Source: Struthio camelus (Eukaryota; Chordata; Aves; Struthioniformes; Struthionidae). From it: 64,000 nt of DNA. Position numbers and translations under genes: made by a program. How positions within the stretch are numbered: the stretch's first letter is position 1; every line of letters starts with the position of its first letter. A model generated the notes under the pieces. It did not search any database, was not told where the DNA came from, and saw nothing but the letters and a program-made list of their open reading frames with translations. The stretch is taken from the NCBI RefSeq assembly GCF_040807025.1, contig NC_090942.1:194550247-194614246 (forward strand), read 5' to 3'. Positions 11,346 through 24,818 of the stretch are shown in pieces.

Positions 11346-14300
11346 GATAATAATATAGCACATAAGGGGAGTATTTCTGAAGAAAAAAACAGAAGCAAGA
11401 AACTAGTAACACATGATATAATGCTGATGGTGCAGGCCAGACATGCTGTCTTTCTCTCCAAGCAATGGCTGCCTATGCCGCTCTGGTGAAAAGTCTCTGG
11501 AGTACGTTTTGTTTTGCAGATGAAATAAAGGTAATTCAAACCACTGAACAAAATAATTCAACTATTCACCTTCAAGCCAAGAACCTGTGCCCTTCATGAT
11601 GTCCTCACTTCAGCTGAGGTCAGTCTCTAGCAAAGGAAATCTAGAGGATAGTATCAAAACTACTGGGCAATGCTTTCACATCAATCGATTGATTGACCCA
11701 AGACCGTCTGTGGGGTCATGACATGGCCGTGACACAGATCATAAGAAACCAAAAGTAGATCTAATAAATCATGGCAATGGGTCTGGCCAGCTACATGAAT
11801 TTTTTATACAAGTAGAGAAAATGCTGTTTTAATAAGTACTTCAGCAGCCTAAGTTTTAATGCAGACCATAACTGTTGCAAGCTTGGCAGAGTTCCCTCTT
11901 TCAGACAACTCCTCAGATTGCTGTACTTAAACCCATACCTCTGGGTTTAATGTCCCATCGTAAGGATCTCAGTAGGATCTTTAAGTTTTTTCTTCCCTTG
12001 ACTTTTCTGGCATGTTTCCTGTGAATGGACTATTTGTTGTGAACCCTACGTGGAAACTGAAATCCGGACCACTGCCTAAAACTCCCACAGCTAGTGATGA
12101 TCACTGACTAGTCGTCACTGAAATGCCTGCATAGCAATACTGCGTTGGGCAATTCTTGTTTTCCCCAGACCCCAAGCATTATGGTTGCTGTGTGTTTACA
12201 GGTCAAGTCACTGGAGACGTATGATAAATGTAGCATATATTGCTGTCATCCAGTATATTCTGGACTACTATAACTCTTTACCTGGCCGAACCAGAGGTTC
12301 CTAAATATAGACATAGTCATAGTCATGAAATGTATTCTTATAAAGTAAATTTTTGCAGACATTCTCCATTTCATTTTCTCTACTGCATTTTTTGGCCAGT
12401 CTCAATTACAAAATCTATCTGTCTTTTCCAAAGCTCCTTTTTAAACTCCTGTTGAATAGCCTTTGCCGCTTTGCCATCTTTGCTTCCCCCCACCCTTCTG
12501 CCGTGCAGACAAGGTAGAGTGACGGGCTTCTGTCAGCTCCAGGCATTTTTTTTGCCCTAGTCATTGTTCAGAGCACAGTCCGTAGAGTTAATAATAACTT
12601 CTGTTCTGGGTCTGGTAGCTGTTCCTTGGTATGTGAGTGCATAAGGTGATAGATTTCCCACTGCTGATCTTGAGCATTCTACACAAATGTTGGTACTGGC
12701 ACAGGGCGGGTAAGAGTATATGGTCAGGGACAAGGGAGAGATGAGGCTTGCCTCAGCCATTCATCTTTGTGTGTCAGCTCATACAACCCTTCCAAAGCCT
12801 TGGCCAGATGCCACCACCCTCAGAGATGCTGGAGAGCTGCACTAGATAAAAATAATTTATTCAAGGGCTGACACTGGTCTCAGTAACTGCAGCTTAATTA
12901 CAAACAATTTCTCTGCAAAGATCTGTTCACCTCCAGAAGAATATGTTTAAGCCTGCAGCTCCTTGCTAAAATTGTCTGCCATCTCTTGCCGATGGTCATT
13001 TATGCCTTCATGGCATCCCTATGACTGACACACTGGAAGCCAATAATTACATCCCTGGGGAATGGCAAAGGTTCTAGGAAACAACACTGTTTCTAAACTT
13101 CAGCATCCCTGGTACATATCTATACATTTGCATTCTGAAATAGTGAGACTGGAATCAGACTGGGTGGCTTGGCCAAGCACAGTCAAAGTGGTAGCAGCTT
13201 AGTCTGACCCAGTCCTCCCAGTGTCTCTGTGGGACAGCAGGCAGAAGCGTGGTAATGAGGTGCTTGCTTTGAAATGCAGAGGGAGGACTACTAAGCCTTT
13301 CCACCTTGGATGATGTGGTTGTCAGATGGCTGGATAGTATTGATGTCGCTCTGTGATTACATTTGCAGGAAAAAGTGTTGTACATTTTGCTGCTCACATA
13401 AGAATTATGAAAACATAGGGTTTCTGTGTAAGCATCTACAGCAGTGGAGTAGGTTGGTTAGACGTGTATAATACATCGTCAACAGCTTTGTGAAACACTT
13501 GCATTCTCTGGCAGGAACTCAAGGAGCATTTCACACACCTCCAGTTACAGTATTAATTACAAGATACTATCAGGTTCCCCAAAATGGACCCCAAGCTTCC
13601 TTTTGCATGCCAAATAGCAAGGACTATCTTGTCCATGCAACTTGAGCTGTCTTCAGAATAATGTTTATGCTTCGCACATCATTGTCAACTTTACTTAAAC
13701 AATGACATTTCAAAACGTTCAGATGTGCACGCAGAGCACGCGTCTTTCAAAAAGCAAAAGATCAGGTTGAATTAGCTGTCAGTCTGGAGGTTTTCAGAGT
13801 GTATTTTAATTTAAATTGTAATGGTTAGTGGCCTATTTCTACTCCTGTCTCATATGTGGCCCATTATATGACAAAGTCTAGACACCTAATAATACATGCA
13901 GGGTATCATCTTAAACACAGAAGCATCAGCTGCTTTGGTGGAAATTAGCTGACTGTCTTCAGGCAGTATTTGTTAGTGCCTCACTGTGGAAATGCTGAAA
14001 ATGCTGATACTGACGTGGAGCTAGACTTTCCTTTCATTGCTCAAAAGGCAGACTATTTTGTTATTGTATTAATGGTTGTGGTCTACTGCTGGTATAGGGA
14101 ACTCTGAATAGTAAGTGGTCTGAATCCTTTTCACTTTCTTGAACTTGGATGCTTGAGGACTCAAAGACAAAATTAAGTAGCTATGAGAGGATACGTGTCA
14201 CCAACTTCCCACCATCTAAAAGTTAGACATGAAGTCAACAGCTAACCATCCAGGCCTCCTGCTTATCAGTGGAGTGAAAGAAAGGCTCTTTCAGAAGGCA

Positions 14301-15534
14301 ATTCATCCTAACATTCCTATCTAGTCCTCTCCACTGGCGGCACAACAAACTTGTATGATGGGCCATTGACTAGACACCTATTTCTTTACTCCATGGATCT
14401 GACTGTGACCTTTGACTGCTCTACAAATAATACTCCTAAGGGCTCGTATGCCCCAGTTTCAGTGTGTTGGGAATGAAATACTATGTTTGAATCTCTCATA
14501 TTCATGGAGAAGGGGATGAAAAAAAGCAAGATGTTTCATCTTGCAACTAAATAAACAAAAAAGTCTCATTTTCACAGAAAGATGATCCACTTGGTGCCTG
14601 TAGGCATGTGACATATAAGAAGCATATCATCTTGGGTGACATGTCATGGACTTGCCAGTTCCACAAATAGAACTGCCCAAGGGCTAGTTTAATTTTTGCA
14701 CCTGAATCAGAAAAGCTTCTAGATTTTCAGTCATAAATCAATGGTACAGTCTAGTTCATACCTGCCTCTTCTGTTTCTTCTTCTTTTACTCACTTTGTCA
14801 CCTCTTCTCCTCTCCATCTTCCCATCCAAATCCATCTCTCTGAGGTATGGGTTTCAGTCTACTGGAGATATGCCTGCTTGAAATGCATTATTCTCCTTTT
14901 CAGATACCAATATCGATTCATTTTTCTTTTCAGTATGATAACTTCTGGACACAGTTTTTGTTAGCAGCAATGGAGATAATGTGTACACACGTGCCAGCAT
15001 GACACCACAGGGATATACAGCTTGTGTCTGATCCATTGAAATGAACAGCTGTTTTACCAGAGACTTCAGTGAGATCAGGAATATGTGTGCTGAGCTCCAT
15101 TCTCCAAGGTGTTGAGCACTGGACTGTACTCGAAGCTGTGCTTAAGTGCTTGGTGATTCGTGGCCTGAGTTTCAATATTTTACAAGGCTGAGCCAAAGTT
15201 CCTTTCTTTTTTCAGTCACTGAAATTAACAGAAGCATTCCTGGATATTGCAGCATAAATTAACTTCAGCTGAAGAAATAGTATGATTGTGAAGGAAGGGA
15301 AAAGACAGCTCTCACTGCATCAGTCAAGAAGGGAAGCACTGTCTTCCCAAATTTGGAGGAAGACAATGAGAATTAATTCCTTCCTCATCACTGCCTCATC
15401 CCCGTTCCTGCCTCCTTTAGCTCCAGATTGTTAAATGACCATGAGATGGGCAGTTCTTTAATATGCAGAGCTACCATAAAGTCCTCTCTCCTCAGACAAA
15501 CACGTGAAAGTGGCTTAGGAAATACCTAGCTTCT

Positions 15535-15800
15535 CTAAGAAAGCCTGATGAGGTGCATTTGAGTGAAGATTTTTTTAAGAGAGTCCTCAATTAAATGGGT
15601 AATTTCCCTTGAAAATGGTAAACTGCAAATTAAATGGCAAAAAGCAATTAATTATTGAAATGATAATATCCTTTTAAAGGTTAAGAGGTAATAGAAATGA
15701 AGTTCCTGTGAGCACATTAATGGAATTACTATCTTCCCCTTTATAAGTGGCAACTGTAACGACCTTGCTAATTAGCTTTTTCATTGGGAAAAGGAATACT
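15535..15800. promoter_or_regulatory. Candidate conserved non-coding element in the intergenic region
   Basis: This repeat-free AT-rich stretch is dense in homeodomain-type TAAT cores, including caattaattattg near 15,646 and gctaattagc near 15,768, plus cctcaattaaatgg and cctttataagtgg. The composition is typical of amniote developmental enhancers. Conservation cannot be tested here, so this is inference from motif density and from its position about 6 kb upstream of the LHFPL6 CpG island. Confidence 0.35.
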
Positions 15801-18800
15801 GAAATATGTAGTTATATTGCAGAAGCACAGTCTGTGACTAGGTGATTTTACTACAGTATAATATAGAAAGAACTCATTTACACACAGTTAAAAGGTCTTT
15901 CCAGAGCACACAACTTTTGAGGGAAACAGGAATGGACGTGTCTGAATGACATAGAACGACTTGTAGTTTGGAAGGATAACACAGGCCAAGCCCAAAGATT
16001 AAAGCAGACACACAGACCAAGCTTTATCCATCTTAAGTTTGCTGCAGCTTCCCTGTGCACGCAAGGCATGGCCAGAGAATGATTCAGCCCACTGTGGCTG
16101 AGTGAGTACCTATCCTTTGCCATTCACCATGGAGGTGAGGTGGTCTGGAGTCTCCAGTTAGACAGAGTGAACCTGGGCCTCAGGTACTCCATGTGCCGTA
16201 TTATACAAATAAAACACATAAATACATGTGCACATAGCTTTATGAATCCCATTTATAGATTGGATGTTCTATTTAAGAGCTTTTTAGAGACCTTTACAAA
16301 AATCGGGCTTGGTTCTTCCCCTACTGAGAACAACCCCTATGTTTTGAAAGCTGGTACGCCAGAAAGTGGATACTACCTGCGTTTCTACTCACAGAGCTAA
16401 AGAGTTTTGTTTTTTCCATGAGTGAGGCTGTGAGAGATTTTAGAGGTTCCAGCTTCACAGAGTGCCCATGATGTATAATGGACCTCAGAGTACAAACTGG
16501 AGGAAATGAGCTTCCACTTGTAAAATGAATTGGCTTTTGTCCCCAACAAGAGGATTTTCAGCTTTCCTTTCTCAAATCCCCAGAAATCATGAGCCTCTTC
16601 CTTGTGAATGCGATATGTAATATGGTGACCTAGATGCAAATGATTGCTACAGCTCAGCTCCAGTTCTGCAACAAATGGCTGCAGGGAGGAACATGGAGAT
16701 GCCTTGCATCCCTTGTATTCACACATACAAACATTTTGTGCAAAATAAGCCACTAACGTCAATGTTACATGTTCTGTAAACACAGCTCATGAACCTCAAA
16801 ATAGCGTAACAGGATGGTTATGAATCAGATAAATTGTGTGGAAAGCACAAGCAAGCTCTGAACTCTACCCCCACCTCCCCCATGTGGACACATACACACA
16901 CATATTCCCTTTCTCTGGAGCCCACACCAAATGATGAGATGCATCAAACTTTTCACGGCCAGTGACTAAGCTGGTCAGGATTAGGAGGATCTGGGAGGTA
17001 GGAAGTCTCCCTGTGCTTACAAATTGGCCTTTTTTTCTTCCTGTTGCCTCCAGTTGCACCATTGCTGCAGTTTGCTGTTTCAACGTTTCCTGAATCAGCA
17101 GAATCAATCACAGGCTGCCCAGCAAGTGTCACTATTGAGCAGCACAAAGCTTAACTCCATATTCTGCCTGCCTTGAACAAAACACAGTTCAAGGCTTTAA
17201 TAGCCTGGGGACTGAGACATTTGAGGCTGTGATTTTAAAATCCTGCTCTCAGCTGACAGCAAAGCTCTAACTGAAGCTTTAAATTAAAAAAGAACCTTCA
17301 TAATGTTATGCGAGTCATTAAAAAATCTCATTTCTCCGAATATGCATGCCACAAAGCACAAGAAAACACCGTGGAAAGACCTGCACTTTGTACATTCCCC
17401 GAGTCTTTCTTCAACACCGTGTCAACAGCGTCTAGGTGAGATAGACAGATGTTCCCCCGGTAAATTAGATGCCGCGATTAAATTACTTGTACTGAGTCTA
17501 TAGGCACAGAAAACAGGCTTCCGGTAGGTGAACATTTCTCACTGAGAAGTTACTCGTTCATAATCCAGACATTCCTTATTTTTCTAAACCAATTTGGGAA
17601 CAGTGGAAATATGAGATTAATATCATCCACGTGTTTTTCCTCAGTTCCTGCAGGACTAAGCCTATTCACTGTTAGAGGAAGACCTGTATGCGACCTGTCG
17701 TGCCAGAGCTCTGTCCGCTTGGCAGTGCTTGCAACTACAGCACAGGCACACCTTTGCTTCAGCTCTGGTGCTGGGGGTGAGAGTAAACCTCTCCAGCCTC
17801 TTCGACAGCCTCCAGGCTCTTCAGCAACAGGACACAAAGGAGATAATGAACAGCTTGATTTGTTGTAGCTACTATTCTGGAGCTTTGCAAAATGTAGAGC
17901 ACCTGGAGGCTTTTGAATACGTTATAAATAATACCTTCTTTATAGATAAAGCAACATAGGGAGGTTTTGTGGCAAATAGTAAGGGACACTTCCCTTTTCA
18001 CTTTTCATTGATCTGTTATTTGTATGTGTGTCCAGGGATTAAAAGATTGATGTTAGCAACAAAAGCATTGTATCTAGTAAGACAACTGCCCTTCAGAAAT
18101 GTGTTAAGTTCTGTCTATTAATTGTCAATAATACAATTTGGAAATTTACCCCCATGAGAACCACCATAAAAATAAATACTAATCATAAGACAGCATTGGA
18201 ATAGAACTGAAGACAGGATGTTTTGTTTAGAGATAAGTTTTTAGGCCGGGACTCAGATTCAGATGTGACAGCCCAAAATCTCTGGAGTCTAGTTCCACCC
18301 ACAGTAGAAAATGTGCAATGCGTTTGGCTTGGAAGAGACACTATACGTATGTATTAGGACCTAGTGAGTTGGATTTGTTTACTTACCTTTCTCTAGCTGA
18401 GAAATTTGCAAGCTTGCGATACTATGTTTTTGTTTGTTTAGTTGCCTTTTTTTTACTTACTACTGTAGATTGGACATAATTTAAGGTAAATGCATAAATT
18501 ATCACATGTCTTCCCTAATAATACCTGTCTGTTTAGTTTTTCATGTCTATATTTAAATAATTTGATTGACTTTCTGCTGCTTCCCAGCACATAGCCTCAA
18601 GTCTGCTGTTGGGCCTACACTTCTTTTTTATATAAAATCGAGTACAGACATGACCTGAAGATCTAGTTTTGTAAAATCTTTGGAACCATGCAGGCACTAT
18701 CACACTCTAACGACCACGCAAGAGAAAACCAAATGATGGCCTGCCGAAGAAGAACTTCTTGATTCTTTTTCTTGTTAAAGGCTGAAGAAAGAGATGGAGG

Positions 18801-21330
18801 TTTTCTGTCCGTTTCATTTTGCTCAGAGTTCAGGGACATATACACTTCCCTATGGCATTACATATGACAGCGAATTGTCTTACATGATATGCTTTAATGA
18901 AAGCTGTGTCTGAGTCTTGGGTATGTTTACTGGCTGGGATTGATTTAGATACAGTGACAGGCTTTTACTGCTGTGTTCTGCTATGCTGATCAGCTCCAAC
19001 TAGTCTGTAGGGCCCTAGATGTAACAGTATCTTAGATAACGGATCAGGGAGAAGAGAGAGAGTGAAATCTGTGAGGATATTCTCCCATCTCACTGCTATG
19101 GTAGTTTTCTGACAGTATTTTCATGGTTGTTTTATCCAGTTTGACTTCTAATGATTCCAGCAGTGGGAATTCCCAGGTTTCATGTTCCCTTTACCAGCTC
19201 TGAAGCTTTCTCAAAAGAGAAGGATTCTCTTAAATTTCAAAACACCAGAACGAATTTTAAAACCAGCTTGCACTTCAGTATAGACAAGACCCTGGAGATC
19301 AGGACTTTTGTTATAACTCTGCTCTAAGGCAGACTCTCTACTTCTGCGGTGACAGGAAAGTTCATGGGTCTTGAAGCACCATGTAATAACTCTCTTCTTC
19401 TTTCAGCCTGGTTAGATGAGGACTGAAATATTTTGACTAATTTTCCCAGTAAAAATACATCTAAGCTTAATGTTCCCTGAAAGAGGCAGCAAATGGTGAT
19501 GTAGCTGAAGCATGCTGAGTTGTAAACATAAAAAAAAAAAAAAAGAAGCAAGAATTTGGATATTAACTTATATGTGTAATGTGTTTAATTTGGTTTCAAA
19601 TCAAAACAAAACTCCCTCCTCTCTGACAGAAAACGGATTGTGAAATAAAGCTTATTTCCCTACAAGTGCATATGTCATGCAACCAGCTTGTGGGGGCATT
19701 CAGAGACCAGCTTGTTGGCAAGCTAAGATGCTTTGGGAGCGATGCAGACTTCAGCGTGTAGTTTCTATGAAGGGAATGCAGAATGGCAGCAGCTCAGGGA
19801 GCAAATGTAAAGGCCATATAAGGGAAGCAAATGTACTGCTGTACAGATGCCATTAGCAAAACAAGCATTGACTTGGGGACCGTGGCATATATCGTGGAAG
19901 AGATAAATTGCCTGAATAAATTCATACTTGTTTGCTTCTCCCTAGGTTTACAAAGTCAGTTTGAACTGAGAGACTGGTTCCATGTGAAAAGCAGAAGTTT
20001 GTCCATAGTTATTTTAATACCAAGCAATTTCTACCTGTGTATAATCCCAACATATGCCTAATTTAGACACATTTATCACTGTTTTATTGTAACTGAGACC
20101 TTTATCTGAAGGAAAGCGTGGCAGACCACGTCTTTAGACAATGTCAGATTTAGTAATAGTAGTCTATTTCTCCCTTCCTTTATACTAAGAGCACAGTTCA
20201 CATGTCATAACATTAGCTTAGTATCCCTGTCATTTCATATGTAGGTAAAATGAAGCTGCGGGAGGTAAAGCACCTGACTGAGCCAAGTGCTGACAGAAGG
20301 CATGAGAACAGTAAATGAAGAGCGACTATATTTATCAAGAAGCGCACAGCGCCGTGCAGAAAGGGAGCATGAGAGTTGGTGTACTTTCGGGGTGGAGGCT
20401 TGGCACGGTAAGGAGAGCTGATTTGAGGGGAGGGTGCTGGAATGGTATGCTGCAGAGCAGGCTTCAGCTCTCCCCTCTGGGAAAGTCATACCAGCTCCCT
20501 CTCTATAAGTCACCCCCTGGGCACATCTCTATTCATATTTTAGTGTGCATCAAGGGCATGCTTTTGGAGCGAAACTCCTTATCATCCTCACTTACCATGC
20601 TTGGGTTTACTGCAGTGATGAGTGCACCAGGTAGACTCTTTTCAGATGAAACTAAATCGGAAAAGGTGCTCCAGAAGTCCACCTAATGAGTTCTGGGCAT
20701 TCAGTCCATAGAGCTGGACTAGAGAGAATCTGAAATAAAACCTCTGGAAATGTGAATATTGATCTTTTTTTGCTGTACGGATCTGATGAGAATGATGCAC
20801 ATTACTCAGATATATAGATGTAGCCTAGGTGGATGTATCTTAGATGTAGCCACGGGAGTAGGGCTATTTCAGGGGTATGCCTGCATTGTCTTCTTCGTGA
20901 AGCACATCGCTGCGTACATCTTAGCATTCAGCCTATATTTAACCTACTTCTCTACTCCTATTTGAAGCACTTTTCCTTGAAGAATATGCTTTCAATGTTA
21001 GGATGGAAAGCTAGATCTTGGTAGATACTTTCCAATCCATTTTTTATCCCTTGAGAAAATATACATTTTCTGTAGTGTTCTGATTTTAAGACTGTGCATT
21101 ATGGGGAAAAAAGAGAGTCTTTTTTTTTTTTTTTAAAAGCAATAAAGTAGCTCTGTAGTTTAATTCTGAACATGACTGTTGTTACTATTAAATGGTGTAA
21201 ACACAGGCTGAGTGCAATAAACCTCACTTCCATTCAACATTAATAATATTAATGATCAGCACTTAGATTCACATGCCATGTCCCAGGATTGTAAAAGAAA
21301 CATTACCAAAGAGATTTTGCATGTCTGGTG
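15801..21330. other. Intergenic DNA between COG6 and LHFPL6, right part
   Basis: This is unique AT-rich DNA with no supported gene. It holds a possible MIR relic near 20,225-20,305, an A run at 19,531-19,544 and a T run at 21,119-21,134. Open frames here (for example 16,397-16,783 minus and 20,315-20,686 plus) show no recognisable domain. Confidence 0.65.
20225..20305 (-). mobile_element. Possible MIR-like SINE relic, minus orientation
   Basis: The plus strand reads gtaggtaaaatgaagctg, then gggaggtaaagcacctgact, then gccaagtgctgacagaaggc. This resembles the reverse complement of the MIR core (a TACAGATGAGGAAACTGAGG-like run, then a GACTTGCCCAAGGTC-like run). It is weak, and the edges are uncertain. 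Confidence 0.35.
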
Positions 21331-21638
21331 CCGACATAATTTAAACCCGGCATAAAATTGTCTTCTATCGGAAGGAATTTATTCCCTGTCCAGGCTGGAG
21401 AGGAGACAGCAGAAGAGGGAATCTCTCTCTCTCTCAGCGGCTCGGCGTGCACCGCCCCTCCTCGCAGCCCCTCCACAAAACTTTCCCACTTTGGGAAAGG
21501 ATTGGCGCTCCCATCTCCTCGCTTGACCTAACGCAGGCGGGACGAGCTGCTTGGTACTCCGGTCACATTTACCCTGGGTGCAGACCAGCTCCCAAACTAT
21601 TGTGCTCAAAACGCTGGGATCAGCAGCTCGCCTGCAGA

Positions 21639-21666
21639 CCCACACACACACATACACACACACACC
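21639..21666 (+). repeat. (CA)n microsatellite in the LHFPL6 CpG island flank
   Basis: A short CA repeat is interrupted by one ATAC unit, upstream of the densest CpG region. Confidence 0.85.
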
Positions 21667-21773
21667 CCTCAGCACACGCACCCTTCAGGCGATTAGCCCG
21701 CATTTTCCCGTCTCAGGGCTGCAGCTCGCCCCGCTCCCTTCACCGTCCCCCTACGGCTTTTTCCTCCTCTCTT

Positions 21774-21788
21774 CCCCCCCCCCCCCCC
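21774..21788 (+). repeat. Poly-C run (15 bases)
   Basis: An uninterrupted C homopolymer lies in the LHFPL6 promoter island. Its length may be unreliable in sequencing. Confidence 0.85.
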
Positions 21789-21849
21789 ACTTCGCTCGCT
21801 CCCCGCTCCGCCGCGGCGCCGCAGCGCTCCCCGCCGCCCTCGGCCGGCC

Positions 21850-22194
21850 CGACGGGGCGGGGAGGGGCGGGGGGGGGGAGCCGGGCCGCCCCCCGCCACC
21901 GCGCCGTCGGCGGCCGGTCCCGCCCGGGGAGGCGGCGGCGGGTGGTGGAAAGGGGGAGGCGGTGAAGTGCGTTGCTTCCCGAGAGAGGAATCAAACGGGG
22001 GCAGAGAGAAAGGCGAGGAGGAGGGGAGGGAAGGCCGGGGCCGGGGCCGGGGCCGGGGTGGGGAACGTGCCGGGTCCCGCCCCGGAGCGCCCGCGTCGCC
22101 TCCGCGCCGGCACCGCGGCGGCAGAGTCACTCGGGGCGGCCGCCAGCCGCCGGCCCCGCGCCCATGTGCTCCGGGGAGCCCCCGCGCCCAGCCT
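21850..22194 (+). other. LHFPL6: LHFPL6 exon 1, probable non-coding leader exon (5' end not fixed)
   Basis: The splice donor CCT|gtgagt at 22,195 matches consensus from +1 to +6 and closes the GC-rich block. As I recall, mammalian LHFPL6 also starts with a non-coding exon in a CpG island and places the ATG in exon 2. The 5' limit given is only a guess within the island. An ATG at 22,164 in this exon would open an upstream reading frame that ends in exon 2 before the main start codon. Confidence 0.5.
22035..22058 (+). repeat. (CCGGGG)4 tract, G-quadruplex candidate
   Basis: Four runs of four G (22,037-40, 22,043-46, 22,049-52, 22,055-58) are separated by CC. This is a perfect intramolecular quadruplex pattern about 140 bases before the probable exon 1 donor, so it may lie in the RNA leader. 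Confidence 0.85.
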
Positions 22195-24192
22195 GTGAGT
22201 ACCCCTGCCCCGCCGCACCCCCCCCCCCGGGGCCCCCTCCCATGCCCTGCCGCATCCACTGCCCTCCTACACCTTCCCCACCCCGATCCCCCTTCCCGGA
22301 GCCCCCTCCCGCTCTGGGCCCCTCTGCCTTTCCGGACCCCCCGCCCTCTCAGACCTTCTCTTCCCCGATCATCCTTCCTTTCCCCTCCCGGCCCCCCAGG
22401 TCTCCTAGCCCGTCCCCTCCCTGCTCCCCGGCCCTGCTGGACCCCCAGGCCCCCTTCCCCCCGGGATCCCCCTATCCTGCCTCATCCCTTGATCTCCCAG
22501 ACCTTCCTCTCCTCGACCCCCCCCCCTTCCCTTCCCACCCCCCTGACCGCTCAGCCCGTCCCCGGCGAGGTCCCCCCTCCCCCGGCTCCCTCCCCTCGCA
22601 TCGCCCCGGCGGAGCTCGGATCCCCCTCTGCCGCCTCCGACCCCAGAGCGGGGGAGCGGCGTTTTGGGGGGCGGAGGAGCGAGCCCCGGTCCCCAGAGAG
22701 GTCCCCGGGTGCGAGGTGGCGACCTGCGGGAGGCCAGGCTGTGCCCCGCTGGGGCTGCGGGGGTGGCAGGGACCTGCCCCTGGGAGCCTCCGTGTTGTCC
22801 CCTCTTTCCAGCCGTTTCTCCTCTACTGATTCGGGGAACGGTCTTCCCTAAGTGCCGGGACCTACTGCTTCCTTAAGCGTTTGGTGGTACGCCAAGATAC
22901 AGGCAGATCCTTCTCCGGAAGATGCCTCTGGAGGGATGGAGGCACCCTATGCCCCTCTCCAAGTTTTCGTCCCAAGGGACACAGATAGACTGTGACTGCG
23001 AATAGTTAGGCATGTACTTCTTGAGAAGCAGCAGAGGCCTTTTTCAATGTTATAGAAGAGACTTCTTTTTCTTAGTGTTTTAAAAGTAAACAAAACTTTT
23101 GTATGGTGCACATGCTTAATTTCACTTACAGACTCTTTACTTATGTTCCTTCCTTGCACAGATGTAGTATTAATTTTATCGCCTGTACATGAATTGAATT
23201 CACTGATTGGCATCTAATCATGCTTAGGAAAAAGCCCCTATAAATAGCTATCAATTAATTTGGCAACTACTGTGAGAAATGATCATAAATTTACAAATGC
23301 TGTTGGATTTAGACTTAATGATCCAGCATGGATTTAACAAGAAATATACCAGGAAGTAGCGCTCTACAATAGTCAAAAGTGCTTGATAGTTCTGGGACTG
23401 AGATGAGACTGAGAGCTGTCAGGGAAGGAGGCAAAGGAGTTGGGGCTCCTGTGTCTGGCGAGGGAAGAGGCAAAGAAAAGAGAGGGAAGTGGAGGGAAGT
23501 GGGCTGAGTGCAAGCAGGAATAGTAAGAGAAACCCCTGCGTTTTAAGCATGTGCTGCTTGAGGTCGTTTGGGGATGAATTTGAAAGGCATGAAAATGTCT
23601 TCACCTGCCAGAAGCCCGTCAGGAGCTGTGGGTTCTTGGCATGTTTGAACATCAAACGATAATGGGCTGCTTTAGGCCCGCAGGGATGCCAACAAATTCA
23701 GGAGCGCTGGGGAAAACGCCATCCCTCTGCCACAAGGGCCTCATCCTGAAAAGCCTCAGGTGCTGCAAACAGTTTTGCACTGAAGCTGAGGAGCCATATG
23801 TAATGTAAAGTACGTTTCCAAGGTGTTGCAGGATGAAGGCCCAGCTGGCTGAGAATAAACAAGACCTTACCTTCTTTCCCTGTTGGTACAGGACAGATCA
23901 AGGCATACAGTGGAGAAAAGTGACTAGGCAAGTGCACAGGGAAACCCTGAAGGTGGCCGCAGAGTGTTCCTCAGTGAACACAGCCGACTGCATACAAAGC
24001 TCCCTCCCACCACCACTGCCAGTAATTTGTTTCACTGGCAGTAACTCTAGTGATTGCTTGCAGTAATGGGACAGAGAAGTGTGATGTCTTAATGAAAAGT
24101 GCCGTAGGAAGAAGAAACACTATGGCAGATACACATTTTTTTATTATGTCAGTATTACTGAACTTTTTCTCCTTTATTTGTTATTTAATCAG
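22195..24192 (+). other. LHFPL6: LHFPL6 intron 1
   Basis: This intron runs from the gtgagt donor to a probable acceptor ttatttaatcag at 24,181-24,192. Its first 650 bases are extremely C-rich, so several proline-rich open frames of up to 294 codons run through it. These are compositional artefacts. The rest is unique sequence. Confidence 0.55.

Positions 24193-24818
<626 letters not shown>

Larger units (their letters stand above)
6736..15534. other. Intergenic DNA between COG6 and LHFPL6, left part
   Basis: There are about 8.8 kb of unique, mildly AT-rich DNA with no supported gene. Features noted are a purine tract at 9907-9966, homopolymer T runs (6851-6875, 8978-8989) and a possible MIR relic near 11,190-11,345. 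Open frames up to about 120 codons, including a hydrophobic 78-codon frame at 9307-9543, match no family I recognise and lack supporting splice or promoter context. Confidence 0.7.
21400..22850. promoter_or_regulatory. LHFPL6: CpG island promoter of LHFPL6
   Basis: This large GC-rich island is densest in CpG from about 21,780 to 22,200, then becomes C-rich with less CpG to about 22,850. It holds an inverted CCAAT (gattgg near 21,500), clustered GC boxes (gggcgg/ggggcgg near 21,853-21,870), a short TC run at about 21,420 and a (GGGGCC)4 block at 22,035-22,058. A TATA-like cataaaatt lies near 21,351, just outside the island. The island precedes a consensus donor at 22,195, consistent with a promoter plus a non-coding first exon. 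The start site cannot be fixed from sequence. Confidence 0.8.

Noticed and set aside
21693..22259. Minus-strand 188-codon frame in the same island
   Set aside because: It is the antisense shadow of the same GC-rich DNA, rich in Gly, Pro and Arg with no recognisable motif.
21967..22851. Long proline/arginine-rich open frames (285 and 294 codons, plus strand) across the LHFPL6 CpG island
   Set aside because: They overlap each other in different frames, cross the consensus donor at 22,195, and reflect C-rich composition with few stops rather than a protein. No domain is visible.
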